Positions 7,664 to 12,622 of a stretch of DNA of 12,622 bases are shown here, piece after piece (the first letter of the stretch is position 1; the number at the start of each line of letters is the position of its first letter). The notes under the pieces were generated by a model. That model ran no database searches and was not told where the DNA came from. It was given only the letters and a program-made list of their open reading frames with translations. The stretch lies in assembly GCA_964415085.1 (NCBI GenBank), contig CAYPYI010000038.1, positions 1 through 12,622 on the forward strand, in the 5' to 3' direction. This DNA is from CAYPYI01 sp964415085 (GTDB taxonomy: Bacteria > Bacillota > Clostridia > Tissierellales > Tissierellaceae). A program made the translations under genes and the position numbers.

Positions 7664-8698
7664 ATGTTTAGTAAATTGTATAGTATAGTTGATGAGAAAA
7701 ATTGGGATGGAAGAATTGATAGTACTGATGATTTTGATAGTTTTAGATGGCATCAGTGGGTTAAAAAACTTGATTTAAGTAGGGATGATTTAAAACCTTT
7801 TGAAGGAAAGCTTGGTTTTGCTTTCTTAGGATTTGAATGTGATATGGGTATTCAGATTAACAAAGGTAGATCTGGAGCCGCAAATGGTCCTGAAAGTATT
7901 AGAACTGAACTTGCAAATCTACCTTGTCAGTTTTCAAAAGAGGTAGCTTTATATGATGCAGGTAATATTTACTGTTGTGATGGTTCTAGCCTTAATGAAG
8001 CTCAAGAAGCTTTAGCAACTGCAGTAGATAAGATTCTTGATTTAAATTTATTTCCAATACTTCTAGGTGGAGGCCATGAAATTGCATTTGGTCACTATAA
8101 AGGAATAATGAAAAATTTAGATAAAAGTAGTGAGAAACTTGATTTAGGTATTATTAATTTCGATGCTCACTTTGATTTAAGACCCTATGATAATGGTCCA
8201 TCATCAGGAACTATGTTTAGACAAATAGCCGATTATACAAAAGATAACAATTTAAATTATTCATACTTTTGCATAGGTATTCAAAAATATAGTAATACAG
8301 TAAATTTATTTAAAACTGCTCATGATTTAGGAGTTGAGTATATCTTAGCAAGAGATATTTCACATATGGATACTTACACTATGATGGAAAAAGTAGATGA
8401 ATTTATAAAAGATCAAGATCATATTTATGTAACAATATGCTCTGATGTATTTTCTTCTGCATTCGCACCGGGAGTAAGTGCTCCACAACCTTTAGGACTT
8501 GATCCTGAGAAAGTTTTAGTATTTTTAAATCACATTTTAAAATCTAAAAAAACACTTAGTTTTGATATAGCTGAAGTTTCACCAAGATTTGATTTAGATA
8601 ATAATACTTCTAATCTTGCATCTATAATGATTTTTTCAGTAGTAAATACACTTTCTAAAGTTTACTGTAAAAATAATGATAAGTTATATAATTTATAA
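7664..8698 (+). CDS. hutG: Arginase-family hydrolase, probable formimidoylglutamase
   Basis: Probably cleaves N-formimino-L-glutamate to L-glutamate and formamide, the last step of one histidine breakdown route. The start is ATG 7664, with AAGGAG six bases upstream; an in-frame ATG at 7625 has no such site. The 344-residue product shows ureohydrolase landmarks: LGGGHEIAFG with His138, NFDAHFDLRP with Asp167/His169/Asp171, SSGTMFRQ (180-187), and Glu304 in DIAEVSP. The second Asp pair, normally D-x-D just before the APG motif, reads C259-S-D261 before AFAPGVSAPQPLGL, so one metal-ligand Asp appears to be Cys. Its neighbours are not other histidine genes, so the substrate rests on family resemblance (FRQ and PGVSAP motifs); another ureohydrolase activity is possible. 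The leader contains a small AT-rich inverted repeat (7622-7642). Confidence 0.82.
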   Translation: MFSKLYSIVDEKNWDGRIDSTDDFDSFRWHQWVKKLDLSRDDLKPFEGKLGFAFLGFECDMGIQINKGRSGAANGPESIRTELANLPCQFSKEVALYDAGNIYCCDGSSLNEAQEALATAVDKILDLNLFPILLGGGHEIAFGHYKGIMKNLDKSSEKLDLGIINFDAHFDLRPYDNGPSSGTMFRQIADYTKDNNLNYSYFCIGIQKYSNTVNLFKTAHDLGVEYILARDISHMDTYTMMEKVDEFIKDQDHIYVTICSDVFSSAFAPGVSAPQPLGLDPEKVLVFLNHILKSKKTLSFDIAEVSPRFDLDNNTSNLASIMIFSVVNTLSKVYCKNNDKLYNL

Positions 8699-8713
8699 AA
8701 AAATCTAAGAAGA

Positions 8714-8747
8714 AAAAGGTAGCAAAGTTCAAACTTTGCTACCTTTT
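8714..8747 (+). terminator. Bidirectional terminator between the convergent arginase-family and dehydrogenase genes
   Basis: AAAAGGTAGCAAAGTT (8714-8729) is perfectly complementary to AACTTTGCTACCTTTT (8732-8747). The top pairs must open to make a loop, leaving a stem of about 14 bp. There is a T run on the right arm for the plus strand and an A run on the left arm for the minus strand. It sits 15 bases after the plus-strand stop and 9 bases after the minus-strand stop. Confidence 0.92.
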
Positions 8748-8756
8748 ATTATGTTA

Positions 8757-9518
8757 TTATGCTAAAATTCCACCATCTATTATATATTGTGCTCCTGTAA
8801 TAAATGAAGCATCATCTGATGCTAAAAATAACACAAGTTTTGCTACCTCATCAAGTGTTGCATATCTACCTAGTGGAATCTCACTTGTCCATTCGTCTTT
8901 TATTCCTTTAGGATCATTAGGGTTTAGTCCCTGTTCTATTGACTCCATCATCCTACCTTCTATGTTAGTTGGATTAATTGAGTTAACCCTAATATTATCT
9001 TTAGCACCTTCTAGTGCTGCTGTTTTTGTAAGACCTACAACCGCATGTTTACTAGCTACATATGGTGCTAAACCTGGAGAACCTGCAAGTCCTGCATCTG
9101 ATGAAGTATTAATTATACTTCCAGATTTTTGTTTTTCCATTACTTTCATTACATGTTTCAGACCTAAAAATACACCTAGAACATTAATATCAAGTACTCT
9201 TCTAAAATCTTCTAAGTCCTGATCTACTATATTTCCCATAACCCCTTCAGTACCTGCATTATTAAAAAATACATCTATTCTTTCATATTCACTTAATGTC
9301 TTTTCTACATACATTTTCACATCTTCTTCTTTTGTAACATCTGCTTTAATAGTTAAAACATCACCTAATTCTTCTTTTACTTTTTTTAGTTTTTCTTCAT
9401 TTGTTCCAACTATGGCTACTTTAGCACCTTCATTTAAAAAGTGTTTTGCTGATGTTTTTCCAATATCACCTGAGCCACCTGTAATTAAGACAACCTTACC
9501 TTCAAATCTCTTAGTCAT
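8757..9518 (-). CDS. Short-chain dehydrogenase/reductase (classical SDR)
   Basis: NAD(P)-dependent oxidoreductase of the classical SDR family, acting on an unknown alcohol or ketone. The start is ATG 9518, with AGGAGG six bases upstream; an in-frame GTG at 9536 would place that site inside the gene. The 253 residues show the cofactor motif TGGSGDIG (13-20), Asp60 in ADVT, NNAG (86-89), Asn112, Ser140, Tyr153 and Lys157 as the catalytic tetrad, and a C-terminal SFITGAQYIIDGG typical of the family. The end of the second strand reads VGTN (37-40), with neither the Asp typical of NAD use nor the Arg typical of NADP use, so the cofactor is open. It stands alone, convergent with the arginase-family gene and divergent from the acetyltransferase. 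It belongs to the glucose dehydrogenase/FabG-like group; the substrate is unknown. Confidence 0.93.
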   Translation of the reverse strand: MTKRFEGKVVLITGGSGDIGKTSAKHFLNEGAKVAIVGTNEEKLKKVKEELGDVLTIKADVTKEEDVKMYVEKTLSEYERIDVFFNNAGTEGVMGNIVDQDLEDFRRVLDINVLGVFLGLKHVMKVMEKQKSGSIINTSSDAGLAGSPGLAPYVASKHAVVGLTKTAALEGAKDNIRVNSINPTNIEGRMMESIEQGLNPNDPKGIKDEWTSEIPLGRYATLDEVAKLVLFLASDDASFITGAQYIIDGGILA

Positions 9519-9576
9519 TAAAATCCTCCTATTCACATAATAAATGAGTATGGACTTTCCTTATCTTACACATATA

Positions 9577-9604
9577 ATTATATCGAACTAACACTTTATT
9601 ACAA
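9577..9604 (-). promoter_or_regulatory. Probable promoter of the short-chain dehydrogenase
   Basis: On the minus strand TTGTAA (9604-9599) is followed after 16 bases by a perfect TATAAT (9582-9577). It would start transcription near 9570, some 50 bases before the ATG at 9518. Confidence 0.55.
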
Positions 9605-9614
9605 ACTTATTTTA

Positions 9615-9636
9615 ACAGTTTATCTTAATAAACTGT
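9615..9636. promoter_or_regulatory. Palindrome between divergent promoters
   Basis: ACAGTTTA (9615-9622) and TAAACTGT (9629-9636) form a perfect 8-bp dyad with six bases between. It lies 10 bases upstream of the dehydrogenase -35 and touches the expected -35 of the acetyltransferase promoter. This is a sensible position for a regulator serving both genes. It is not near a terminator position, as neither flanking gene ends here. The regulator is unknown. Confidence 0.4.
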
Positions 9637-9654
9637 GATTTAGAGAGTAAATAA

Positions 9655-9663
9655 TGGTATAAT
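9655..9663 (+). promoter_or_regulatory. Extended -10 promoter of the acetyltransferase gene
   Basis: TGGTATAAT is an exact TGnTATAAT extended -10, 43 bases before the ATG at 9707. No good -35 is present at 16-18 bases (TGATTT is the nearest), consistent with an extended -10 promoter or one needing an activator. Confidence 0.6.
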
Positions 9664-9706
9664 TAAAATAAGAATTATACTTTAACTTTTATAAAGGAGG
9701 ATTTTT

Positions 9707-10141
9707 ATGGCTATTGTTATGAGAAAAATAGAATATGGTTCTAAAGAATATGATGAAACTGTCCACCTTAGAAACGAAGTATTTAGAAAACCTTGGGGTT
9801 TAGATATTAAGGATGATGATTTGAGTGTTGATAAAGATATGGAAATTTATGGAGCTTTTCTTGATGGAAAACTAGTAGGTACTGTATTTTTAACAGAACA
9901 CAAACCAGGTGTAGCAAGAGTTAGAAATGTAGCTTTATATGATGAATATCAAGGTATGGGCCTTGGGACTTATTTAATGGATTTTATTGAAAACTTAGCA
10001 AAAGAAAAAGGCTATGAAAAATGTTACTTAATGGGTAGAACAAGTGTAGAACCTTTTTATGAAAAATTAGGTTATACAACTATAGGTAAACCTTATGATT
10101 ACAGAACTATCCCACATGTTGATATGATTAAAGACTTATAA
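9707..10141 (+). CDS. GNAT family N-acetyltransferase
   Basis: Transfers an acetyl group from acetyl-CoA to an amine of an unknown substrate. The 144-residue protein is a single GNAT fold. The start (residues 18-31, TVHLRNEVFRKPWG) resembles the N-terminal helices of the ElaA/YjcF-like group. The acetyl-CoA pyrophosphate loop is Q82-GMGLG-87 in VALYDEYQGMGLGTYLMDF. The C-terminal part, CYLMGRTSVEPFYEKLGY, has the usual FYEKLGF-type ending. AAAGGAGG lies six bases before the ATG. It is a one-gene unit with its own extended -10 promoter and terminator, divergent from the dehydrogenase. No evidence links it to a particular substrate. Confidence 0.92.
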   Translation: MAIVMRKIEYGSKEYDETVHLRNEVFRKPWGLDIKDDDLSVDKDMEIYGAFLDGKLVGTVFLTEHKPGVARVRNVALYDEYQGMGLGTYLMDFIENLAKEKGYEKCYLMGRTSVEPFYEKLGYTTIGKPYDYRTIPHVDMIKDL

Positions 10142-10146
10142 AAATT

Positions 10147-10181
10147 ACTCCATAGGAATTAACCTATGGAGTTTTCTTTTA
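10147..10181 (+). terminator. Bidirectional terminator between acetyltransferase and ydbC-like gene
   Basis: ACTCCATAGG (10147-10156) pairs with CCTATGGAGT (10163-10172) around AATTAA, followed by TTTTCTTTT on the plus strand. On the minus strand the same hairpin, followed by TAATTTT, lies 10 bases beyond the ydbC-like stop and probably ends that transcript too. Confidence 0.9.
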
Positions 10182-10182
10182 T

Positions 10183-10398
10183 TTAAAGTTTTTCATTTAA
10201 AGCTTCTTTTAGTAAGTTTGCTTCTTCATCTGTTAATGTTATACCCTTAGCCATCTTACCTTCATTATGATTCCAATCTCTTATATCATACTTAGGCTCT
10301 CTTTCATTCCAACTAACCCTGTTAAATTCTTTAGTCCAGTCTCCCTTTTCTGATAAAACTTTAATTCTTTCTACTATTTCATATTTAAATTCTGCCAT
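10183..10398 (-). CDS. YdbC-like PC4-domain single-strand nucleic acid-binding protein
   Basis: Small 71-residue protein with the conserved core of bacterial YdbC proteins: EIVERIKVLSEKGDWTKE (7-24), FNRVSWN (25-31), PKYDIRDWN (35-43) and GKMAKGITLTDEEANLLKEAL (47-67). This family has the fold of the eukaryotic coactivator PC4. The Lactococcus member binds single-stranded DNA and dimerises, and the conserved KYDIRDW stretch belongs to the DNA-binding sheet. The cellular role is not settled; a part in transcription or DNA repair is usually assumed. AGGAGGG lies five bases before the ATG. It is separated from the upstream arsC by 90 bases holding a candidate -10 (10458-10463) and a palindrome, so it probably has its own promoter, though read-through from the ars operon is possible. 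Confidence 0.88.
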   Translation of the reverse strand: MAEFKYEIVERIKVLSEKGDWTKEFNRVSWNEREPKYDIRDWNHNEGKMAKGITLTDEEANLLKEALNEKL

Positions 10399-10416
10399 TT
10401 TATCCCTCCTAGCTGT

Positions 10417-10438
10417 TAGGATATAAACTTATATCCTA
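10417..10438 (-). promoter_or_regulatory. 9-bp-arm palindrome in the ydbC-like gene leader
   Basis: TAGGATATA (10417-10425) and TATATCCTA (10430-10438) form a perfect dyad around four bases. It lies about ten bases before the AGGAGGG site and downstream of a candidate -10, TATAAT on the minus strand (10463-10458). It could be an operator overlapping the early transcript or an mRNA stem-loop. The -35 of this promoter is weak. Confidence 0.4.
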
Positions 10439-10472
10439 TTTAAATATTATCACATATATTATACTAATAATT

Positions 10473-10488
10473 ATAGAAAAGATTCTAT
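10473..10488 (-). terminator. Weak hairpin after arsC
   Basis: On the minus strand ATAGAA and TTCTAT pair around TCTT directly after the arsC stop codon. The six base pairs are mostly A-T, and the following sequence (AATTATTA) is not a good T run. Termination is therefore probably partial, and the ars transcript may read into the ydbC-like gene. Confidence 0.25.
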
Positions 10489-10893
10489 TTAAAATCCAGA
10501 TAAATCTTTCAATAGTAAATCTATTTTAGTCTTAATTTCTTCTATAGTTTTTTCAAAGAATAAATCACTTTTACCTGTAGGATCTTCTATATTAAAATCT
10601 AGATAATCACATTCATAATTAACAGTTGGACATATTACATTACAACCCATAGTTACTATTAAATCGACTTTTTTACTATTATCAATAAGCTTAGGTTTTT
10701 GATTTTTTAACATATCTATTTTATACATATTTTTTAATATTCTTACTGCATCAGAATTTATTTCTTTACTAATACTTGTACCAGCTGAATAAGCTATGAA
10801 ATAATCACCATAAAAATGATTGGTTAGAGCTTCTGCAATTTGACTTCTACAAGAATTGTGAACACATAAGTATAGTATCTCTATTTTTTCCAT
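10489..10893 (-). CDS. arsC: ArsC-type arsenate reductase (low-molecular-weight phosphatase fold)
   Basis: Reduces arsenate to arsenite in the cytoplasm through a cysteine cascade. The 134 residues open with the phosphatase loop C10-VHNSC-R16 (CX5R), reading CVHNSCRSQIAEA as in thioredoxin-linked ArsC proteins. AYSAGT (34-39) is conserved, and the resolving region MGCNVICP gives Cys84 and Cys88. Asp104 in EDPTGKS matches the general-acid Asp-Pro. Cys95 is extra. The nucleophile plus the two downstream cysteines distinguish it from plain tyrosine phosphatases. It starts eight bases after the small CxxC protein stop, with AGGTGA upstream, so it is the last gene of the arsR operon. The neighbouring CxxC protein is a candidate electron donor (inference). 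Confidence 0.9.
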   Translation of the reverse strand: MEKIEILYLCVHNSCRSQIAEALTNHFYGDYFIAYSAGTSISKEINSDAVRILKNMYKIDMLKNQKPKLIDNSKKVDLIVTMGCNVICPTVNYECDYLDFNIEDPTGKSDLFFEKTIEEIKTKIDLLLKDLSGF

Positions 10894-10901
10894 TATATCA
10901 C

Positions 10902-11189
10902 CTATATTAAAAAGTCTTTTATAAGTTTTTCAAGGCTTTCTTTGTTTTGTAAATATTTATCATTCATTAATACACCATCAATTACTATAGCTGGTGTTTT
11001 CATAGTATTATATTTAGCTATTTCCTTAAAGTCTGTTATATGATCTATTTCTTCATCTATATTATTTTCTATAAGAATACTCTTTAGCTGTTTTTCTAAA
11101 TTATTACATTTTTTACAACCTGAGCCTAAAATTTTTATTCTTGAATTTTTATTACTTTCTTTATTATTTCTTTTCTTTTTAAAAAACAT
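10902..11189 (-). CDS. Small thioredoxin-like CxxC protein (redox-active disulfide protein 2 type)
   Basis: Cytoplasmic 95-residue protein with a thioredoxin-like fold of the TM0996/MTH895 group. The first strand and redox motif are IKILGSGC25-KK-C28, and the cis-proline is Pro66 in MKTPAIVIDG, a context typical of this group. A basic, Asn-rich N-terminal extension (residues 1-16) precedes the fold. Proteins of this group commonly sit next to PF03773 permeases, as here. Their exact job is not well established; passing a thiol-bound metalloid to the permease or reducing ArsC are both possible. AGGAGG lies seven bases before the ATG; it begins 11 bases after the permease stop. Confidence 0.88.
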   Translation of the reverse strand: MFFKKKRNNKESNKNSRIKILGSGCKKCNNLEKQLKSILIENNIDEEIDHITDFKEIAKYNTMKTPAIVIDGVLMNDKYLQNKESLEKLIKDFLI

Positions 11190-11200
11190 TTTTATTCCTC

Positions 11201-12199
11201 CTATATTAAAAATAATTGAAAAAAGTTAAATACATATCCAACTATTATAATTCCAAATATGCATATTGATACAAATACTAGTAACAACTTTGGCTTTATT
11301 GCATTTCTTAACATTACTATAGACGGTAGACTTAAAGTTGTTACTGCCATCATAAATGAAAGAACTACTCCTAAATTTGCATTTTTAAATAGAAGTGCTT
11401 CAGCTACTGGAATCGTTCCAAATATATCCGCATACATTGGTATACCTATTAGAGTTGCTATTATTACTCCAAATTTATTGTTACTTCCTAATAATTTTTC
11501 TACTAATTCCATGGGTATCCAGTTATGTATATATGCACCTATCCCAACACCAAGTATTATGTATGGAAATACTTTTGTAAATGTCTCTTTTACTTGATTT
11601 TTAGAATAGGCTATCCTTTCAGAATAAGTTAAATTATAATCTGATTCATTACTATTTCCTTTATCATCATATACAAAGTCTTCTATGTACTCATACATAT
11701 TTAATCTTTCTATAAGACTACCACCTAAAACTGCTATTACTAGTCCTAATAATACATAGCTAATTGCAATTTTCGCTCCAAATATACTCATAAGTAATAT
11801 TAATGATCCTAAATCTACCATGGGAGAAGATATTAGAAATGAGAATGTTGCTCCTATTGGAAGACCTGCATTAGTAAAACCTATAAATAATGGTATTGAT
11901 GAACAGGAACAAAATGGTGTTATAGTTCCAAGTAAAGCTGATACGATATTGGCTTTAATTCCAGTAAATTTCATTAATATTTTTTTACTTCTTTCTGGAG
12001 GAAAGTAACTTTGAATAAAGGATATTCCAAAAATTAATGTACATAATAATATAGTTATCTTAACTACATCATAAATAAAAAACTGTATGCTAGCTCCTAA
12101 TCTTGTATTTAAATCAAGATTTAATTTTATTAAGCCTCTTCCTACTAAATCATTAAGCCAGTTCATTTTTAAAATTTGATTTTCTATAAATCTAAACAC
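11201..12199 (-). CDS. PF03773-type permease (ArsP/DUF318 family), probable metalloid exporter
   Basis: Polytopic inner membrane protein of 332 residues with about eight hydrophobic segments in two halves joined by a hydrophilic loop (about 178-210). The first half carries TPFCSCSSIPLFIGF, with Cys97 and Cys99. The second half mirrors it with IGIPMYADIFGTIPVAEALL and ends in several helices. ArsP members of this family export trivalent organoarsenicals, and others handle different thiol-seeking metals. The ArsR and ArsC partners point to arsenic here, but the substrate is inference. I choose GTG at 12199-12197, with AAGGAGG six bases upstream; the in-frame ATG at 12253 (or TTG at 12256) lacks a ribosome binding site and would place a 20-bp palindrome inside the coding region. 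It is the second gene of the operon. Confidence 0.88.
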   Translation of the reverse strand: MFRFIENQILKMNWLNDLVGRGLIKLNLDLNTRLGASIQFFIYDVVKITILLCTLIFGISFIQSYFPPERSKKILMKFTGIKANIVSALLGTITPFCSCSSIPLFIGFTNAGLPIGATFSFLISSPMVDLGSLILLMSIFGAKIAISYVLLGLVIAVLGGSLIERLNMYEYIEDFVYDDKGNSNESDYNLTYSERIAYSKNQVKETFTKVFPYIILGVGIGAYIHNWIPMELVEKLLGSNNKFGVIIATLIGIPMYADIFGTIPVAEALLFKNANLGVVLSFMMAVTTLSLPSIVMLRNAIKPKLLLVFVSICIFGIIIVGYVFNFFQLFLI

Positions 12200-12212
12200 A
12201 TAAAACCTCCTT

Positions 12213-12232
12213 ATATCAAAATATTTTGATAT
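12213..12232. promoter_or_regulatory. Second ArsR operator copy, perfect 20-bp palindrome upstream of the permease
   Basis: ATATCAAAATATTTTGATAT is a perfect palindrome containing ATCAA-N6-TTGAT, the same core as the site on the arsR promoter. It directly adjoins the AAGGAGG site of the permease. Bound repressor could act as a roadblock or control an internal promoter, but no convincing -35/-10 pair was found here. As RNA it could also form a stem next to the ribosome binding site. Confidence 0.7.
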
Positions 12233-12240
12233 GAGTTTCA

Positions 12241-12267
12241 ATATAAAAGTCATCAATTAAGATGACT
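12241..12267 (-). terminator. Terminator-like hairpin between arsR and the permease
   Basis: On the minus strand AGTCATC and GATGACT pair around TTAATT (12267-12248), overlapping the arsR stop codon, and are followed by TTTTATATT. A 7-bp stem with a short T run suggests partial termination, lowering permease expression relative to arsR. Confidence 0.45.
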
Positions 12268-12541
12268 ACTTAAATATCTCTTCTAATATTGAAATTAACT
12301 CTTTAGCATTTTCATCATTTATCTTATAGTTTATCCATTTACCATCTGGTCTAGCATCTACTAGTCCAGCTTCTGTTAAAATTTTCATATGATAAGATAA
12401 TCCAGATTGAGATAAATCTAATTTTTCTAATAATAAACAAGCACATTGCTCTTCATGCTTTAATAGGCTTAATATTTCTATCCTATTTTCATCTGAAAGT
12501 GCTTTAAAAATGCTTACAATTTCTTTATTATTTAAAGTCAT
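12266..12541 (-). CDS. arsR: ArsR/SmtB-family metalloid-sensing repressor
   Basis: Represses its own operon and releases DNA when it binds trivalent arsenic or a similar ion. The 91-residue protein is a standard winged helix-turn-helix. IFKALSDENRIEILSLL (11-27) forms the first helices; Cys33-Ala-Cys35 lies in the metal-binding helix (EEQCACLLLEKL). The recognition helix is LSQSGLSYHMKIL (43-55), and the wing is near DGKWINYKIND. The C-x-C pair in this helix is the classic type of As(III) site; a third ligand cannot be assigned. GAGGTGA precedes the ATG. It is the first gene of the arsR-permease-CxxC-arsC operon, with a matching operator on its promoter and another before the next gene. Confidence 0.93.
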   Translation of the reverse strand: MTLNNKEIVSIFKALSDENRIEILSLLKHEEQCACLLLEKLDLSQSGLSYHMKILTEAGLVDARPDGKWINYKINDENAKELISILEEIFK

Positions 12542-12550
12542 AATTCACCT

Positions 12551-12572
12551 CACATCAATTATTTTTGATATG
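12551..12572. promoter_or_regulatory. ArsR operator at the arsR transcription start
   Basis: ATCAATTATTTTTGAT (12554-12569) has the ATCAA-N6-TTGAT dyad, with outer CA/TG bases extending the symmetry to 12551 and 12572. It begins a few bases downstream of the -10 and covers the predicted start point, a typical place for repression. It shares its core with the perfect palindrome at 12213-12232. Confidence 0.8.
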
Positions 12573-12575
12573 TTT

Positions 12576-12604
12576 ATAATACTCCTTATTAATTTGAAAG
12601 TCAA
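12576..12604 (-). promoter_or_regulatory. Promoter of the arsR operon
   Basis: On the minus strand TTGACT (12604-12599) and TATTAT (12581-12576) are separated by exactly 17 bases. The predicted start point is near 12569, inside the operator, and the leader to the arsR ATG is about 28 bases. Confidence 0.8.
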
Positions 12605-12622
12605 GATGATTTAGATTAAATA

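Noticed and set aside
9519..9536. GTG start of the dehydrogenase at 9536
   Set aside because: The six extra codons contain the AGGAGG that serves ATG 9518, and classical SDRs begin shortly before the TGGSGDIG motif.
10473..10488. Strong operon terminator after arsC
   Set aside because: The six-pair hairpin is mostly A-T and lacks a proper T run; listed only as a weak candidate.
1..12622. CRISPR arrays, tRNA/rRNA genes, transposons or phage genes
   Set aside because: No regularly spaced repeats, cloverleaf-like sequence, transposase motifs or integrase motifs were seen on either strand.

Overview
The window is strongly AT-rich (roughly 30% GC). It has Firmicutes-style signals throughout: AGGAGG-type ribosome binding sites, TTGACA/TATAAT promoters, GTG starts and U-tailed hairpin terminators. 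An OpuC-type osmoprotectant transporter, an SLH-domain envelope protein and a YdbC-like PC4 protein together suggest a low-GC Gram-positive anaerobe of the Clostridia/Tissierellia kind. Genus cannot be told from the sequence alone. There are 16 protein genes, one of them cut by the left edge. I saw no RNA genes, insertion sequences or CRISPR array, and no gene-free stretch exceeds 300 bases.

Layout from left to right: (1) 1-1565, minus, a secreted or membrane-anchored alkaline phosphatase lacking only its last residues. (2) 1660-5287, minus, a complete opuCA-opuCB-opuCC-opuCD operon for ABC uptake of compatible solutes. It has a TTGACA-17-TATACT promoter, tight or overlapping junctions and its own terminator. 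(3) 5414-7531, minus, a three-gene unit of two single-pass membrane proteins of unknown function and a small protein made almost only of SLH repeats, closed by a 13-bp terminator hairpin. (4) 7664-8698, plus, an arginase-family enzyme, probably formimidoylglutamase, with an unusual metal-site residue. It converges on (5) 8757-9518, minus, a short-chain dehydrogenase, across a shared 16-bp-arm terminator. (6) 9707-10141, plus, a GNAT acetyltransferase divergent from the dehydrogenase; an 8-bp-arm palindrome lies between the two promoters. (7) 10183-10398, minus, a YdbC-like PC4 protein. (8) 10489-12604, minus, a metalloid-response operon: ArsR repressor, PF03773-type permease, small CxxC thioredoxin-like protein and ArsC-type arsenate reductase.

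The most informative system is the last one. An ATCAA-N6-TTGAT operator sits on the transcription start of arsR. A second copy, a perfect 20-bp palindrome, lies between arsR and the permease, touching the permease Shine-Dalgarno and downstream of a terminator-like hairpin. This suggests the regulator controls the operon at two points. The gene set (reductase, CxxC protein, permease) with no ArsB or Acr3 visible implies that the PF03773 permease is the exporter.

Several apparent starts are longer than the supported ones. Ribosome binding sites place the starts at 5134 (opuCA, GTG), 7664 (arginase family), 9518 (dehydrogenase) and 12199 (permease, GTG).
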